From NCBI GenBank assembly GCA_000949895.1, contig JWIT01000018.1, positions 1-64,000 on the forward strand: a stretch of DNA of 64,000 nt, written 5' to 3'. Below, one piece after another: positions 10,082 to 18,521 of the stretch. Both the position numbers and the translations under genes were made by a program. This stretch comes from Agrobacterium arsenijevicii (GTDB lineage: Bacteria > Pseudomonadota > Alphaproteobacteria > Rhizobiales > Rhizobiaceae). The notes below the pieces were generated by a model. The model was not told the origin of the DNA. It worked only from the letters and a program-made list of their open reading frames with translations, and ran no database searches. Within the stretch, counting starts at the first letter, position 1. Every line of letters starts with the position of its first letter.

Positions 10082-10843
10082 ATGTCGCAATCCTCCGCCG
10101 CACAGGCTCCGCTGATCGCCCTTGAAGGGGTTGGAAAGTGGTATGGAGCCTTCCATGCGCTTAAAGGCGTCAACATGACGGTTCGCAAAGGCGAAAAAAT
10201 CGTTCTTTGCGGCCCGTCCGGTTCGGGAAAATCCACCCTTATCCGCTGCATCAACCATCTGGAAGAAATCCAGGAGGGCAAGATCACGGTCGAGGGCACC
10301 ACGCTGTCGGATTCCAGCCGCGCCATCGATGCGGTTCGCCGCGAAGTGGGCATGGTATTCCAGAGCTTCAACCTCTTCCCGCACAAGACCATCATGGAAA
10401 ACTGCACCCTGGCACCCATGCGGGTGAAGGGCCTGTCGAAAGCCGATGCGGAAGCGACCGCACGCAAATATCTGGAGCGCGTGCGCATTCTCAATCAGGC
10501 CGACAAGTACCCGGCACAGCTTTCCGGCGGCCAGCAGCAGCGCGCAGCAATCGCCCGCGCACTCTGCATGGAACCGAAGGCCATGCTGTTCGATGAGCCG
10601 ACTTCGGCGCTCGATCCGGAAATGGTGAAGGAAGTGCTCGACACGATGATCGGCCTTGCCCGCGACGGCATGACGATGATCTGCGTCACCCATGAAATGG
10701 GCTTTGCCCGGCAGGTCGCCGACCGTGTGGTCTTCATGTCGGAAGGCGAGATCATCGAAGAAGGCCCGCCGGAAGAGTTCTTCCGCGATCCTAAACACCA
10801 GCGTACCCGCACGTTCCTAGGCGAGATTCTCGCCCACCACTGA
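10082..10843 (+). CDS. ABC transporter ATPase of the polar-amino-acid importer
   Basis: A 253-residue ATPase that powers the importer. Walker [10 protein letters not shown] is near residue 45, the signature [15 protein letters not shown] near 147, Walker [14 protein letters not shown] near 170, and the switch His in [10 protein letters not shown] near 205. It most resembles GlnQ/HisP-type proteins. The start at 10082 (MSQSSAAQ) is preferred to an in-frame ATG at 10067 because AAGGA sits seven bases before it. It closes the transporter part of the operon, before the aroE-like gene. Confidence 0.88.
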   Translation: MSQSSAAQAPLIALEGVGKWYGAFHALKGVNMTVRKGEKIVLCGPSGSGKSTLIRCINHLEEIQEGKITVEGTTLSDSSRAIDAVRREVGMVFQSFNLFPHKTIMENCTLAPMRVKGLSKADAEATARKYLERVRILNQADKYPAQLSGGQQQRAAIARALCMEPKAMLFDEPTSALDPEMVKEVLDTMIGLARDGMTMICVTHEMGFARQVADRVVFMSEGEIIEEGPPEEFFRDPKHQRTRTFLGEILAHH

Positions 10844-10900
10844 GGTTTTCCGAAGCCGACAGGCAGGTGGGGGTCGCCCCCGCCTCTCCCACCATGTTCG

Positions 10901-11788
10901 ATGAGCGATGACCTGATCATGACAGACACAAAATCCTACAAGGTTGCCCTGATTGGCGCCGATATCCAGCTTTCCAAATCTCCGGCGCTGCACATGCGCG
11001 AAGGGGCTGCCCACGGCCTCGATTATTCCTATGAGCTTGTCGACGTCGTGGCACGCAACCTGCCGGAAAGCGCGCTTCCCGATCTGCTCAACGAGCTGGA
11101 ATCGCGCGGTTTTGCCGGCACCAACATCACCCATCCCTTCAAGCAGGCGGTCCTTCCGCATCTGCATGAATTGTCTGATGATGCCCGCATGCTCGGCGCG
11201 GTAAATACCGTCGTCTTTAAGGACGGACGCCGCATCGGACACAATACGGACTGGTACGGATTTTACGAAAGCTTCATGCGCGGCCTGCCGGATGCGAAAC
11301 GCGACCGGGCGCTGCTGGTCGGCGCCGGCGGTGCAGGCGTTGCGGTCGCCCATGCGGCGCTGAAGCTCGGCATCAGCCATCTCGATATCTGCGACCGCGA
11401 TTTCGGCCGCGCCGAGCGTCTGGCGGCCGAACTCAATGCCCGTTTCGGCGAGGGTCATGCCTTTGCCGTCAAGGACCCGGCGGAGTCCCTGCCCTTCGCG
11501 GACGGGCTGATCCACGCCACACCGATGGGCATGCCCGCCCATCCCGGCATGCCGGTGGATGCCGATCTGCTCGAGCAACGGCACTGGGTGGCTGACATCG
11601 TTTATATGCCGCTCGTGACCGAGCTTCTGGCAACGGCAGCGAAAAAAGGCTGTCGCACCTTGCCCGGCGGCGGCATGACCGTGTTTCAGGCTGTCGGCGC
11701 GTTTCGCCTGTTCTGTGGCCGCGAACCGGACGCCGAGCGCATGACGGCGCATTTCACCGAAATTTGCATGGCCGAGGGTGTGGCATGA
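10901..11788 (+). CDS. Shikimate/quinate dehydrogenase family protein (AroE-like), probably catabolic
   Basis: Oxidoreductase acting on shikimate or quinate. Visible motifs are the substrate-binding [18 protein letters not shown], the GAVNT segment, GHNTDWYGF, the glycine-rich loop [10 protein letters not shown] and C-terminal [13 protein letters not shown]. The strand-2 motif is CDRDFGRAE in place of the NRT found in NADP-dependent biosynthetic AroE, which favours NAD and a catabolic role like that of quinate/shikimate dehydrogenases. The start may instead be 10919 (MTDTKSYK); neither has a strong Shine-Dalgarno. Coupled to aroQ by ATGA overlap. Confidence 0.85.
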   Translation: MSDDLIMTDTKSYKVALIGADIQLSKSPALHMREGAAHGLDYSYELVDVVARNLPESALPDLLNELESRGFAGTNITHPFKQAVLPHLHELSDDARMLGAVNTVVFKDGRRIGHNTDWYGFYESFMRGLPDAKRDRALLVGAGGAGVAVAHAALKLGISHLDICDRDFGRAERLAAELNARFGEGHAFAVKDPAESLPFADGLIHATPMGMPAHPGMPVDADLLEQRHWVADIVYMPLVTELLATAAKKGCRTLPGGGMTVFQAVGAFRLFCGREPDAERMTAHFTEICMAEGVA

Positions 11789-12228
11789 GCCTTTTCACCA
11801 TCCTCAACGGGCCGAACCTCAATCTGCTCGGCCAACGCCAGCCGGAAATCTACGGCTACGAGACGATGGCCGATGTGGAAGCCAGCTGTCGCAAGATTGC
11901 CGAGGCAGCGGGCCACGAGATATTCTTTGCCCAGAGCAACCGGGAATATGAGCTGATCGACTGGATCCATGCAGCCCGCGGTACGTCCTCGGGCATCGTC
12001 ATCAATCCCGGCGCCTTCACCCATACTTCGGTGGCGATTCTCGATGCGCTCAATGCCTTCGAGGCGCCGGTGATCGAGGTTCACATCTCCAACATCCACA
12101 AACGCGAAATCTTCCGCCACCATTCCTACGTCTCGACGCGCGCCGAAGGCGTGATCGCCGGTCTTGGCATCGAAGGTTACGGGGTGGCGCTCAGCCACCT
12201 CATTGGCCGTCTTTCCCGATCGTCGTGA
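11785..12228 (+). CDS. aroQ: 3-dehydroquinate dehydratase, type II
   Basis: Interconverts 3-dehydroquinate and 3-dehydroshikimate. The 147-residue protein has the type II signature: [19 protein letters not shown] with catalytic Tyr, [32 protein letters not shown] and [18 protein letters not shown] with the catalytic His. The ATG at 11785 overlaps the upstream stop. Placement behind an importer and before quiC indicates a catabolic copy for quinate use. Its last 29 bp overlap the convergent TetR gene. Confidence 0.93.
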   Translation: MSLFTILNGPNLNLLGQRQPEIYGYETMADVEASCRKIAEAAGHEIFFAQSNREYELIDWIHAARGTSSGIVINPGAFTHTSVAILDALNAFEAPVIEVHISNIHKREIFRHHSYVSTRAEGVIAGLGIEGYGVALSHLIGRLSRSS

Positions 12229-12895
12229 TATGGTCGGGGCTCAGCACATAACGCAACACCATGTCGCTGACGTGCTGCGACAATGTCTCCTGACCGTTCT
12301 CGGTAAACAGCCCGTCGCCGAAGATGAACGAGAAGGTCGCAACATTCGAGACGTTGAAAAACGACAGCGCGCTGATCTGCCAGTGCAGTTCCAGCGCATT
12401 GATGCCCTCGCGGAAGATGCCGGCTTTCTGGCCGCGCAACAGCACGCCTTCCAGCGCATCGATGGCCGGCCGGTTGAGCTGGCGGATCGTTCCGGACGAT
12501 TGCATGTGCCGGCCGTGATGAATGTTCTCGATCATCACCATGCGGATGAAAGCCGGGTTGCGACGGTGATGGTCGAAGGTGAATCGACAGAGCTTGTCGA
12601 GCGCCGCGATCGGCTCCATGTCATCAAGCTCCAGATTGCTCTCGCCGCCGCGCACCTTGGCATAGGCTTCCTCAAGAACGTGCTGGTAAAGCCCTTCCTT
12701 GTCGGTAAAATAATAATAGATCATCCGCTTGGACGTGCGCGTGCGGGCGGCGATCTCGTCGATGCGCGCACCCGACAGACCGTTTTGCGAAAACTCCTCC
12801 ATCGCGACGGAAAGAATATCGCGGCGCACGCCTTCCGGATCGCGCTTCGCCTGCCGGGTTTCGGTGGTGCCGTTCGAAGTTGCGCTTTTTGTCAT
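12200..12895 (-). CDS. TetR-family regulator, candidate repressor of hydroaromatic catabolism
   Basis: A 231-residue TetR regulator. The N-terminal helix-turn-helix is about residues 16-62 ([41 protein letters not shown]), followed by a helical ligand domain. The start at 12895 (MTKSATSNG) gives a normal N-terminus; in-frame codons further upstream run into the operator region. It is divergent from quiC with an 85-bp gap holding ACCAATTAGT, a pattern repeated before the importer operon. The ligand is probably a pathway intermediate; that is inference. Confidence 0.88.
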   Translation of the reverse strand: MTKSATSNGTTETRQAKRDPEGVRRDILSVAMEEFSQNGLSGARIDEIAARTRTSKRMIYYYFTDKEGLYQHVLEEAYAKVRGGESNLELDDMEPIAALDKLCRFTFDHHRRNPAFIRMVMIENIHHGRHMQSSGTIRQLNRPAIDALEGVLLRGQKAGIFREGINALELHWQISALSFFNVSNVATFSFIFGDGLFTENGQETLSQHVSDMVLRYVLSPDHITTIGKDGQ

Positions 12896-12945
12896 GATCC
12901 ATCCATCAGCAGGGTATACGGCTTGCCGCCGCACCCTTATTATTA

Positions 12946-12955
12946 ACCAATTAGT
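12946..12955. promoter_or_regulatory. Candidate TetR operator between tetR and quiC
   Basis: ACCAATTAGT matches ACYARYTRGT and is the partner of the site at 6787-6796. It lies 25 bp upstream of the quiC start and 50 bp upstream of the TetR start, so one bound dimer could control both genes. Confidence 0.5.
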
Positions 12956-12980
12956 ACATAACGCTGAAAAGGAACGCAAT

Positions 12981-14918
12981 ATGGCGAGCTATGACACAGG
13001 CAAACAGGGCGTGCCAATGCGCACGTCCATCGCCACCGTCTCCATCAGCGGCGAATTCCCCGAAAAGCTGGCGGCCATCGCCAAGGCCGGCTTCACCGGC
13101 GTCGAGATTTTCGAGAACGATTTCCTGACTTACGACGCCTCGCCGCGCGAAGTGAAGGCCATGGCGGCGGATCACGGGCTGGATATCACGCTTTTCCAGC
13201 CGTTCCGCGATTTCGAAGGCATGCCGGAACCGCACCGCACTCGCAACTTCGAGCGTGCCGGGCGCAAATTCGACATCATGGGCGAACTCGGCACCGATCT
13301 GATGCTGATCTGCTCGAATGTCTCGCCGGTGTCGCTGGGCGGCATAGACCGCGCCGCCGCCGATTTCCACGAGCTTGGCGAACTTGCGGCAAAACACGGC
13401 GTGCGCGTCGGTTACGAGGCGCTGGCCTGGGGCCGCCATATCAGCGACCATCGTGATGCATGGGAAGTGGTGCGCCGCGCCGACCACGCCAATGTCGGTA
13501 TCATCCTCGACAGTTTCCACACGCTGTCGCGCAAGATCGATCCCAACTCCATCCGCTCCATTCCCGGCGACAAGATCTTCATCGTGCAGCTGGCCGATGC
13601 GCCGCTGATCGACATGGACCTGCTCTACTGGAGCCGCCATTTCCGCAACATGCCGGGCGAAGGCGACCTGCCGGTGGTGGATTTCATGCGCGCTGTCGCT
13701 GCAACCGGTTATAGCGGCCCGCTGTCGCTGGAAATCTTCAACGACCAGTTCCGCGGCGGCTCCGCCCGCCTGCTGGCAGAAGACGGCCATCGCTCGCTGG
13801 TCAACCTCATGGATCAGGTACGTCGTCTGGAACCGGATATCCGCATCGATGTGCCGGCCATGCCCGAACGGGTGCAGACGCAAGGGGTAGAATTCGTCGA
13901 ATTCACCACGGCACCGGAAGAAAAGGCCAATCTGGAAGCGCTGCTCGCCACGCTCGGTTTTGAAAAAAACGCCCGCCACCGCAATCGCGACGTCGATCTT
14001 TATACGCAGGGCGATATCCGCATCGTCATCAATACCGGCGGCAACGACGAGAGTTTCGCCGGCGCGTCCTATTCCATCCATGGCACCAATGCCTATGCAT
14101 TCGGCCTGAAGGTCGATGATGCACAGGCCGCACTTGCGCGTGCGGCAGCGCTTGGCGCGCCGACTTTCGCCGAGCCGCGCAAATTGGGCGAAGTCGCCGT
14201 TCCGGCCATTCAGGGCGTAGGCAACGGCGTCATCTATTTCCTCGACGGTTCAACGGCGCTTGCCTCCATCTGGGACAACGAATTCGCGCCGGTAGAGGCG
14301 AAGACGCCGGTGGGCGATGCCCACCTCACCCGCATCGATCATCTCGCGCAAACAACGCATTACGATGAAATGCTGACCTGGCTTCTGTTCTACACATCGC
14401 TGTTTTCGACACGCCGCACGCCGATGGTGGATGTCGTTGATCCCGGCGGTCTGGTGCGCAGCCAGGCCATAGAAAGCGTGCCCGCCCCGAATTTCCGCCT
14501 GACCATGAACGGCGCCGACAACCGAAAGACCTTTGCCGGAAAATTTCTGGCCGAGGGCTTCGGTACCAGCATCCAGCACATCGCCTTTGCCACCGACGAT
14601 ATTTTTGCCACCGCAAAAGCGATGCAGGCGCGTGGTTTTCACGCGCTGCCGATCTCGCGCAATTATTACGACGATCTGGAGGCCCGTTTCGGGCTGGAGC
14701 CGGAATTCTCCGATGCGCTGCGAGAGGCGAGTATCCTCTATGACCGCGACGACAATGGTGAATATTTCCAGATTTACAGCCGCACCTTCGGCGAAGGTTT
14801 CTTCTTCGAAATCATCGAAAGACGCGGCGCATATAGCGGTTATGGCGCGATGAACGCCCCGTTCCGCATCGCCGCGCAGCGGCGTCTGGCCCCACCGATC
14901 GGCATGCCGAAGGAATAG
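12981..14918 (+). CDS. quiC: 3-dehydroshikimate dehydratase fused to an HPPD-like domain
   Basis: Converts 3-dehydroshikimate to protocatechuate, joining quinate/shikimate breakdown to the pca genes. Residues 1-285 form a TIM-barrel sugar-isomerase/AP-endonuclease-like domain with probable metal ligands Glu146 (GYEALAW), Asp177 and His180 (LDSFH), Gln203 and Glu251 (LEIFND). Residues 300-635 resemble 4-hydroxyphenylpyruvate dioxygenase and keep its iron triad positions: His454 (RIDHLAQ), His533 (IQHIAFATDD) and Glu610 (FFFEIIERRG). This two-domain form is known as QuiC1 in pseudomonads. Start at 12981 follows AAAAGGAA. Confidence 0.9.
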   Translation: MASYDTGKQGVPMRTSIATVSISGEFPEKLAAIAKAGFTGVEIFENDFLTYDASPREVKAMAADHGLDITLFQPFRDFEGMPEPHRTRNFERAGRKFDIMGELGTDLMLICSNVSPVSLGGIDRAAADFHELGELAAKHGVRVGYEALAWGRHISDHRDAWEVVRRADHANVGIILDSFHTLSRKIDPNSIRSIPGDKIFIVQLADAPLIDMDLLYWSRHFRNMPGEGDLPVVDFMRAVAATGYSGPLSLEIFNDQFRGGSARLLAEDGHRSLVNLMDQVRRLEPDIRIDVPAMPERVQTQGVEFVEFTTAPEEKANLEALLATLGFEKNARHRNRDVDLYTQGDIRIVINTGGNDESFAGASYSIHGTNAYAFGLKVDDAQAALARAAALGAPTFAEPRKLGEVAVPAIQGVGNGVIYFLDGSTALASIWDNEFAPVEAKTPVGDAHLTRIDHLAQTTHYDEMLTWLLFYTSLFSTRRTPMVDVVDPGGLVRSQAIESVPAPNFRLTMNGADNRKTFAGKFLAEGFGTSIQHIAFATDDIFATAKAMQARGFHALPISRNYYDDLEARFGLEPEFSDALREASILYDRDDNGEYFQIYSRTFGEGFFFEIIERRGAYSGYGAMNAPFRIAAQRRLAPPIGMPKE

Positions 14919-14986
14919 TCGCAGGGTGAAATCTCTGGGTTGGGAACGATCGTGATATTCTGTAACCTCTGAGTTTCTCAAAGTCT

Positions 14987-15017
14987 GGTGACGCTGAATT
15001 CCGACCTCCGCGTCACC
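14987..15017. repeat. Inverted repeat between quiC and the peptidase gene
   Basis: GGTGACGC (14987-14994) and GCGTCACC (15010-15017) form a perfect 8-bp dyad with a 15-bp spacer, 22 bp before the next start codon. There is no following T-run, so it may be an operator or a weak stem-loop rather than an intrinsic terminator. Confidence 0.35.
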
Positions 15018-15039
15018 GGCAGAACCTCAAGGGATCGCG

Positions 15040-16773
15040 ATGAGCAGAGTTTTCGAACAGTCTTTCGAGCGCAGTCTGGATGAACTCGTCGCCCATGCGA
15101 AACCCGGCCAGTCCTTCGAAGCATGGACCTTCGACGATCCGAAAAGCCGCCACGAGGCCGAAAACAGGCTGAAGCACAAGGGCGTCAGCGCCCGCATCCG
15201 CAGCGCCTACAAGCCGCTGCTGTTCGCCTTTCTCGAAGAAATCGATCTTCATGGCGTAGAGGCCATAGAGGTGTTTTACCCGGTTCACCCGAACACGCCC
15301 GCCAACCGTTTCCGGCTGGAAGCCTATCCGCTGGCGGCACTGGTCAGCGATACGAAGATAGACTTTATCGCCCGCAACGACGGCGCCTTCCATTATGACG
15401 TAACGCTCCATCGTGCCGAGGGAACACAGAGCCTCAAGGTTCTCGCGCCGAACCGCGTTCACACCGATATCGTCGGCGAAACCAATGTCTCCTCGACCGG
15501 CTGGTTCCGGCTTGCCGGGGATGAGGTTGGCGAGCGGCTGGAGACGGATTACGAGCGGCTTTTCGAGGCTGCGATCCACGCGATTACGAACCATGACTGG
15601 GGCAATGACGAACCCTATTTCGAGGAATTGAACATCCGCATCGCCTATCCGGCCGAAGACATCGCCCTGCCGCTTGGCAACGAGGTCGTCAGCCTTCGCG
15701 AAGCGCTGCATGAGGATCTCTATTTCTCCCTGCTGGAATTCTTCCAGAAGAAATCCGGCCGGCCGCTGGGGGATCGGGGCCTGAAACCCGGCCAGATCGT
15801 TCCGGAAATCGTCAAAAGCAACGGTGAGGTTTCCGTCCGCATCGAAACCCGATCACTCACCACCGCCTTCCTTGACGGTGCCGACCAGCCAATCGATACG
15901 GCCAGCGAACCCGTGGCCGCCGGTCAGATCACGCGGCTGCTGGCGGAAATCGGCGGCGAGGCTTTCGCGGCCCGCTCACGCTCCGGCCGTGTTCTTGGTG
16001 CCCGTTACGTCGCAGGCAGCGATGCCGCCGTGATGATCAGCGGCGGCCAGCATCCCAATGAGACCACCGGCATCGTCGGCGCCATCCGGGCGGCACGGCA
16101 GCTTCGGCAAAGACGGGGGGCACATTTCACCGTTTCGCCGCTGGAAAACCCGGATGGTTATGCCGTTCACCAGCGGTTGCGGGCCGATAATCCGCGCCAC
16201 ATGCACCACGCGGCGCGTTACACGGCGCTTGGCGACGATCTGGAATATCGCACGCGGGAAAGTTCGGGCGGCCATATCAACGAGAAGGAAATCCGTTTCC
16301 AGGCGCAGGCGTTGAGCGGTGCCAGCCTACATTTGAACCTGCACGGTTACCCCTCCCACGAATGGACCCGGCCGCTTTCGGGTTATGTGCCGCGCAATTT
16401 CGACATGTGGACCCTGCCGAAAGGCTTCTTCCTCATCATGCGCCACCACACCGGCTGGGAGAGGCAGGCGGAAGCGCTGCTGGAGCGGGTCACGCGCCAT
16501 CTCGGCACCATTCCGGGTCTCATCGACCACAACAACCGCCAGATCGCCCTTTATGAAATCCATGCCGGGGAAACCGGTTTCCGTTTCATCAACGGTTTTC
16601 CGTGCCTGCCGTCTGTCGACGACCGCCCAATCGCACCGATGACGCTGATTACCGAATATCCGGACCAGACAATCTATGGCGAGAACTTCATCTCCGGCCA
16701 CACGGCACAGATGGAAACGGTTCTTTCCGCCTATGACGCCTGGCAGGATATTTTCGCGCTGGAAACGGCGTAA
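15040..16773 (+). CDS. M14-type zinc carboxypeptidase-like protein with a long N-terminal region
   Basis: The C-terminal half (about 325-577) looks like a metallocarboxypeptidase of family M14. His338 and Glu341 in ISGGQHPNETTG are the HxxE zinc pair, PLENPDGY follows, His435 in HLNLHGY is the third ligand, and Glu539 in TLITEYPDQ is the probable catalytic residue. Residues 1-320 match no domain I recognise. No signal peptide is visible, so a cytosolic enzyme is likely. It follows quiC on the same strand after 121 bp, but a shared role is not shown. Substrate unknown. Confidence 0.75.
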   Translation: MSRVFEQSFERSLDELVAHAKPGQSFEAWTFDDPKSRHEAENRLKHKGVSARIRSAYKPLLFAFLEEIDLHGVEAIEVFYPVHPNTPANRFRLEAYPLAALVSDTKIDFIARNDGAFHYDVTLHRAEGTQSLKVLAPNRVHTDIVGETNVSSTGWFRLAGDEVGERLETDYERLFEAAIHAITNHDWGNDEPYFEELNIRIAYPAEDIALPLGNEVVSLREALHEDLYFSLLEFFQKKSGRPLGDRGLKPGQIVPEIVKSNGEVSVRIETRSLTTAFLDGADQPIDTASEPVAAGQITRLLAEIGGEAFAARSRSGRVLGARYVAGSDAAVMISGGQHPNETTGIVGAIRAARQLRQRRGAHFTVSPLENPDGYAVHQRLRADNPRHMHHAARYTALGDDLEYRTRESSGGHINEKEIRFQAQALSGASLHLNLHGYPSHEWTRPLSGYVPRNFDMWTLPKGFFLIMRHHTGWERQAEALLERVTRHLGTIPGLIDHNNRQIALYEIHAGETGFRFINGFPCLPSVDDRPIAPMTLITEYPDQTIYGENFISGHTAQMETVLSAYDAWQDIFALETA

Positions 16774-16870
16774 CGTCGAATCTTTGCCAAGCCGGAACAA
16801 CAAGTCAAATCCGATCAAGCATAAAGTGGAGCGGTTTTGCATGATGCGGGCGTGAACCACAGGAGACCCC

Positions 16871-17695
16871 ATGCCCGCTCTGGACAAGCTCATCTGGCAG
16901 ATCGAAACCGATCTGCATAAAAACCTGACATTGACAGCCCTGTCCGACCGCTGTGCGATCAGCACACATCACATGTGCCGGCTGTTTCAGCTCGCGACCG
17001 GCCTGTCGATCATGTCCTATGTCCGGGCGCGCCGACTATCCGAGGCGGCAAAAACCATCGTGCGTTACGATGCAGACATCCTCACCGTCGCGCTCGGTGC
17101 GGGATACGGGTCCCATGAGGCATTCACACGAGCCTTTGCGAATTATTTCAACATATTACCGAGTATCGTTCGCAAGGCGCGATCAACCTCGTCTCTTGAT
17201 CTGATGGAGCCTTTCAAAATGAAAAAAGACATGTTTGTCGAAGTCCAGGCACCGGAAATACGTTACCGCGATGCCTTCATGGTGGTCGGTCTCAGCACGC
17301 CGTGCTCACTGGAGAACAACGGCAGTATTCCCGCGTTGTGGCAAGCCTTCAATGCGCGCGAAAACGAAGTCGAAGCGGCGGTTTCCGGTGCAGCTTACGG
17401 CGTATGCAGCGTTGCCGATGACGCTGGAAACTGCACATATCTCGCCGGCCTCAAGGCGCTGAAGAAAACACCCGGCATGGATTACGTCGAAGTGCCGGCG
17501 CAGTCCTACGCGGTCTTTGCGCATAATGGCCATATCTCGGATCTACCCAAGACGGTTTATACGATCTGGAACAAGACCCTGCCCGACGCCGGGTTCAAAA
17601 CCGCGCATTCCCCCGATTTCGAAATGTACGACCGGCGTTTCGATCCACAAACGGGGCGAGGAATGGTGGAAATCTGGATTCCAGTCGTCACTTGA
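16871..17695 (+). CDS. AraC-family regulator with GyrI-like effector domain
   Basis: A 274-residue regulator built as N-terminal AraC DNA-binding region (residues 5-105; HHMCRLFQLATGLSIMSYVRARRLSEAAK and the second helix-turn-helix YGSHEAFTRAFANYFN) plus a C-terminal GyrI/BmrR-like small-molecule domain (about 118-274, EVQAPEIRYRDAFMVVGLS to GRGMVEIWIPV). This is the Rob/SoxS-like layout with a C-terminal sensor, often linked to xenobiotic response. AGGAG lies directly before the start. Followed by a strong hairpin, so it is probably a single-gene unit. Confidence 0.88.
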   Translation: MPALDKLIWQIETDLHKNLTLTALSDRCAISTHHMCRLFQLATGLSIMSYVRARRLSEAAKTIVRYDADILTVALGAGYGSHEAFTRAFANYFNILPSIVRKARSTSSLDLMEPFKMKKDMFVEVQAPEIRYRDAFMVVGLSTPCSLENNGSIPALWQAFNARENEVEAAVSGAAYGVCSVADDAGNCTYLAGLKALKKTPGMDYVEVPAQSYAVFAHNGHISDLPKTVYTIWNKTLPDAGFKTAHSPDFEMYDRRFDPQTGRGMVEIWIPVVT

Positions 17696-17706
17696 GGCCA
17701 ACCAAC

Positions 17707-17739
17707 GCGCATGCCCCAACTTCTGCGTGGGGTATGCGC
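17707..17739. terminator. Hairpin between convergent genes
   Basis: GCGCATGCCCC at 17707-17717 pairs with GGGGTATGCGC at 17729-17739, an 11-bp stem with one G-T pair and an 11-base loop. It lies between the AraC gene and the convergent small gene at 17767 and could end both, although no T-run follows on either strand. Confidence 0.5.
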
Positions 17740-17766
17740 CGCTGTCCTGTCGCTTGACGGAGAGGT

Positions 17767-18144
17767 TTACTTCGCCGGCGCAGGCGCGGCGGCGAGCTTT
17801 TTTTCCCGCTGTTTCTGCAAAAGCTTCTTGCCCTTGCTGAGAATATGCAAATTCGCGGCGTCCAGCTTGTTATAACCCGCCTGAATAATATCGAGATCGG
17901 CAACGTGCCCGATTGCTGCCAGTTCATGCATCACGTCACCGACAGCCACATCGACGGTGGGTGGGGCCAGGTTGGCAACATCCTTCGTCGCCGCCTGAAT
18001 GCCCTCCGCCGTACCGCCCATGACGTTATACAGCGCCAGCGCCTTGCGGAGAAAAGCTTCGCGGCGCTCGATCTTGTTATTGAGTATACTTTCGCCAACG
18101 CGATTTCGCATAAGCTCAACGGCTTTATTCTGATATTCGCCCAT
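17767..18144 (-). CDS. Small conserved-looking protein of unknown function
   Basis: A 125-residue protein, mostly helical by composition, with a Lys/Ala/Pro-rich tail (KKLLQKQREKKLAAAPAPAK). No signal peptide and no recognised domain. The start at 18144 (MGEYQNKAVELM) is an ATG; a TTG one codon upstream is also possible, and the Shine-Dalgarno is weak. It stands alone between the AraC gene and the branched-chain-type importer. Good codon periodicity and a coherent sequence support a real gene, but I cannot name it. Confidence 0.6.
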   Translation of the reverse strand: MGEYQNKAVELMRNRVGESILNNKIERREAFLRKALALYNVMGGTAEGIQAATKDVANLAPPTVDVAVGDVMHELAAIGHVADLDIIQAGYNKLDAANLHILSKGKKLLQKQREKKLAAAPAPAK

Positions 18145-18521
18145 CAAGACACCAAAATGAAATTCAAATATGCTTCGGGAGACTACGAATAATCCCCTTA
18201 GAACTGGTTAAGGCACGTGGCTTGCGCGGGCATGACCCTCATTTTCGTGGTGTGTCGCCGAGACCGGTTTTCATAACAGGACATTTTCGATGCTGCGTGC
18301 CGAGACGACACCAGTCATGATGGTTGCGGCAGCACTGCACATTGAGAATCACGGGATGATCACTATTGTGCGATCTCGCATGGGAAAGACGCGGCGGACG
18401 GGAATTGATAACCATCAGGTTATTTATCGCCCCCATTTTTTCATTTTACTTTGGCCATTGCACTTACCAGTCTGGCTGACTGGATCGGTGGAGGGAGCCA
18501 CGGATCAATTGGGAGGAAATC
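18145..18521 (+). promoter_or_regulatory. Upstream region of the branched-chain-type importer operon
   Basis: A 377-bp gap with lower GC than its flanks, especially 18405-18460. It must carry the promoter for the following five-gene operon and for the divergent small gene. An open frame spans 18290-18697 but crosses into the next gene in another frame and has no ribosome site. No clear operator was seen. GGGAGG at 18510-18515 is the ribosome site for the gene at 18522. Confidence 0.3.

Noticed and set aside
8360-10798. An 812-codon open frame on the minus strand
   Set aside because: It runs antisense through two binding-protein genes and the ATPase gene, which have clear motifs, signals and ribosome sites. 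High-GC codon bias creates the long antisense frame.
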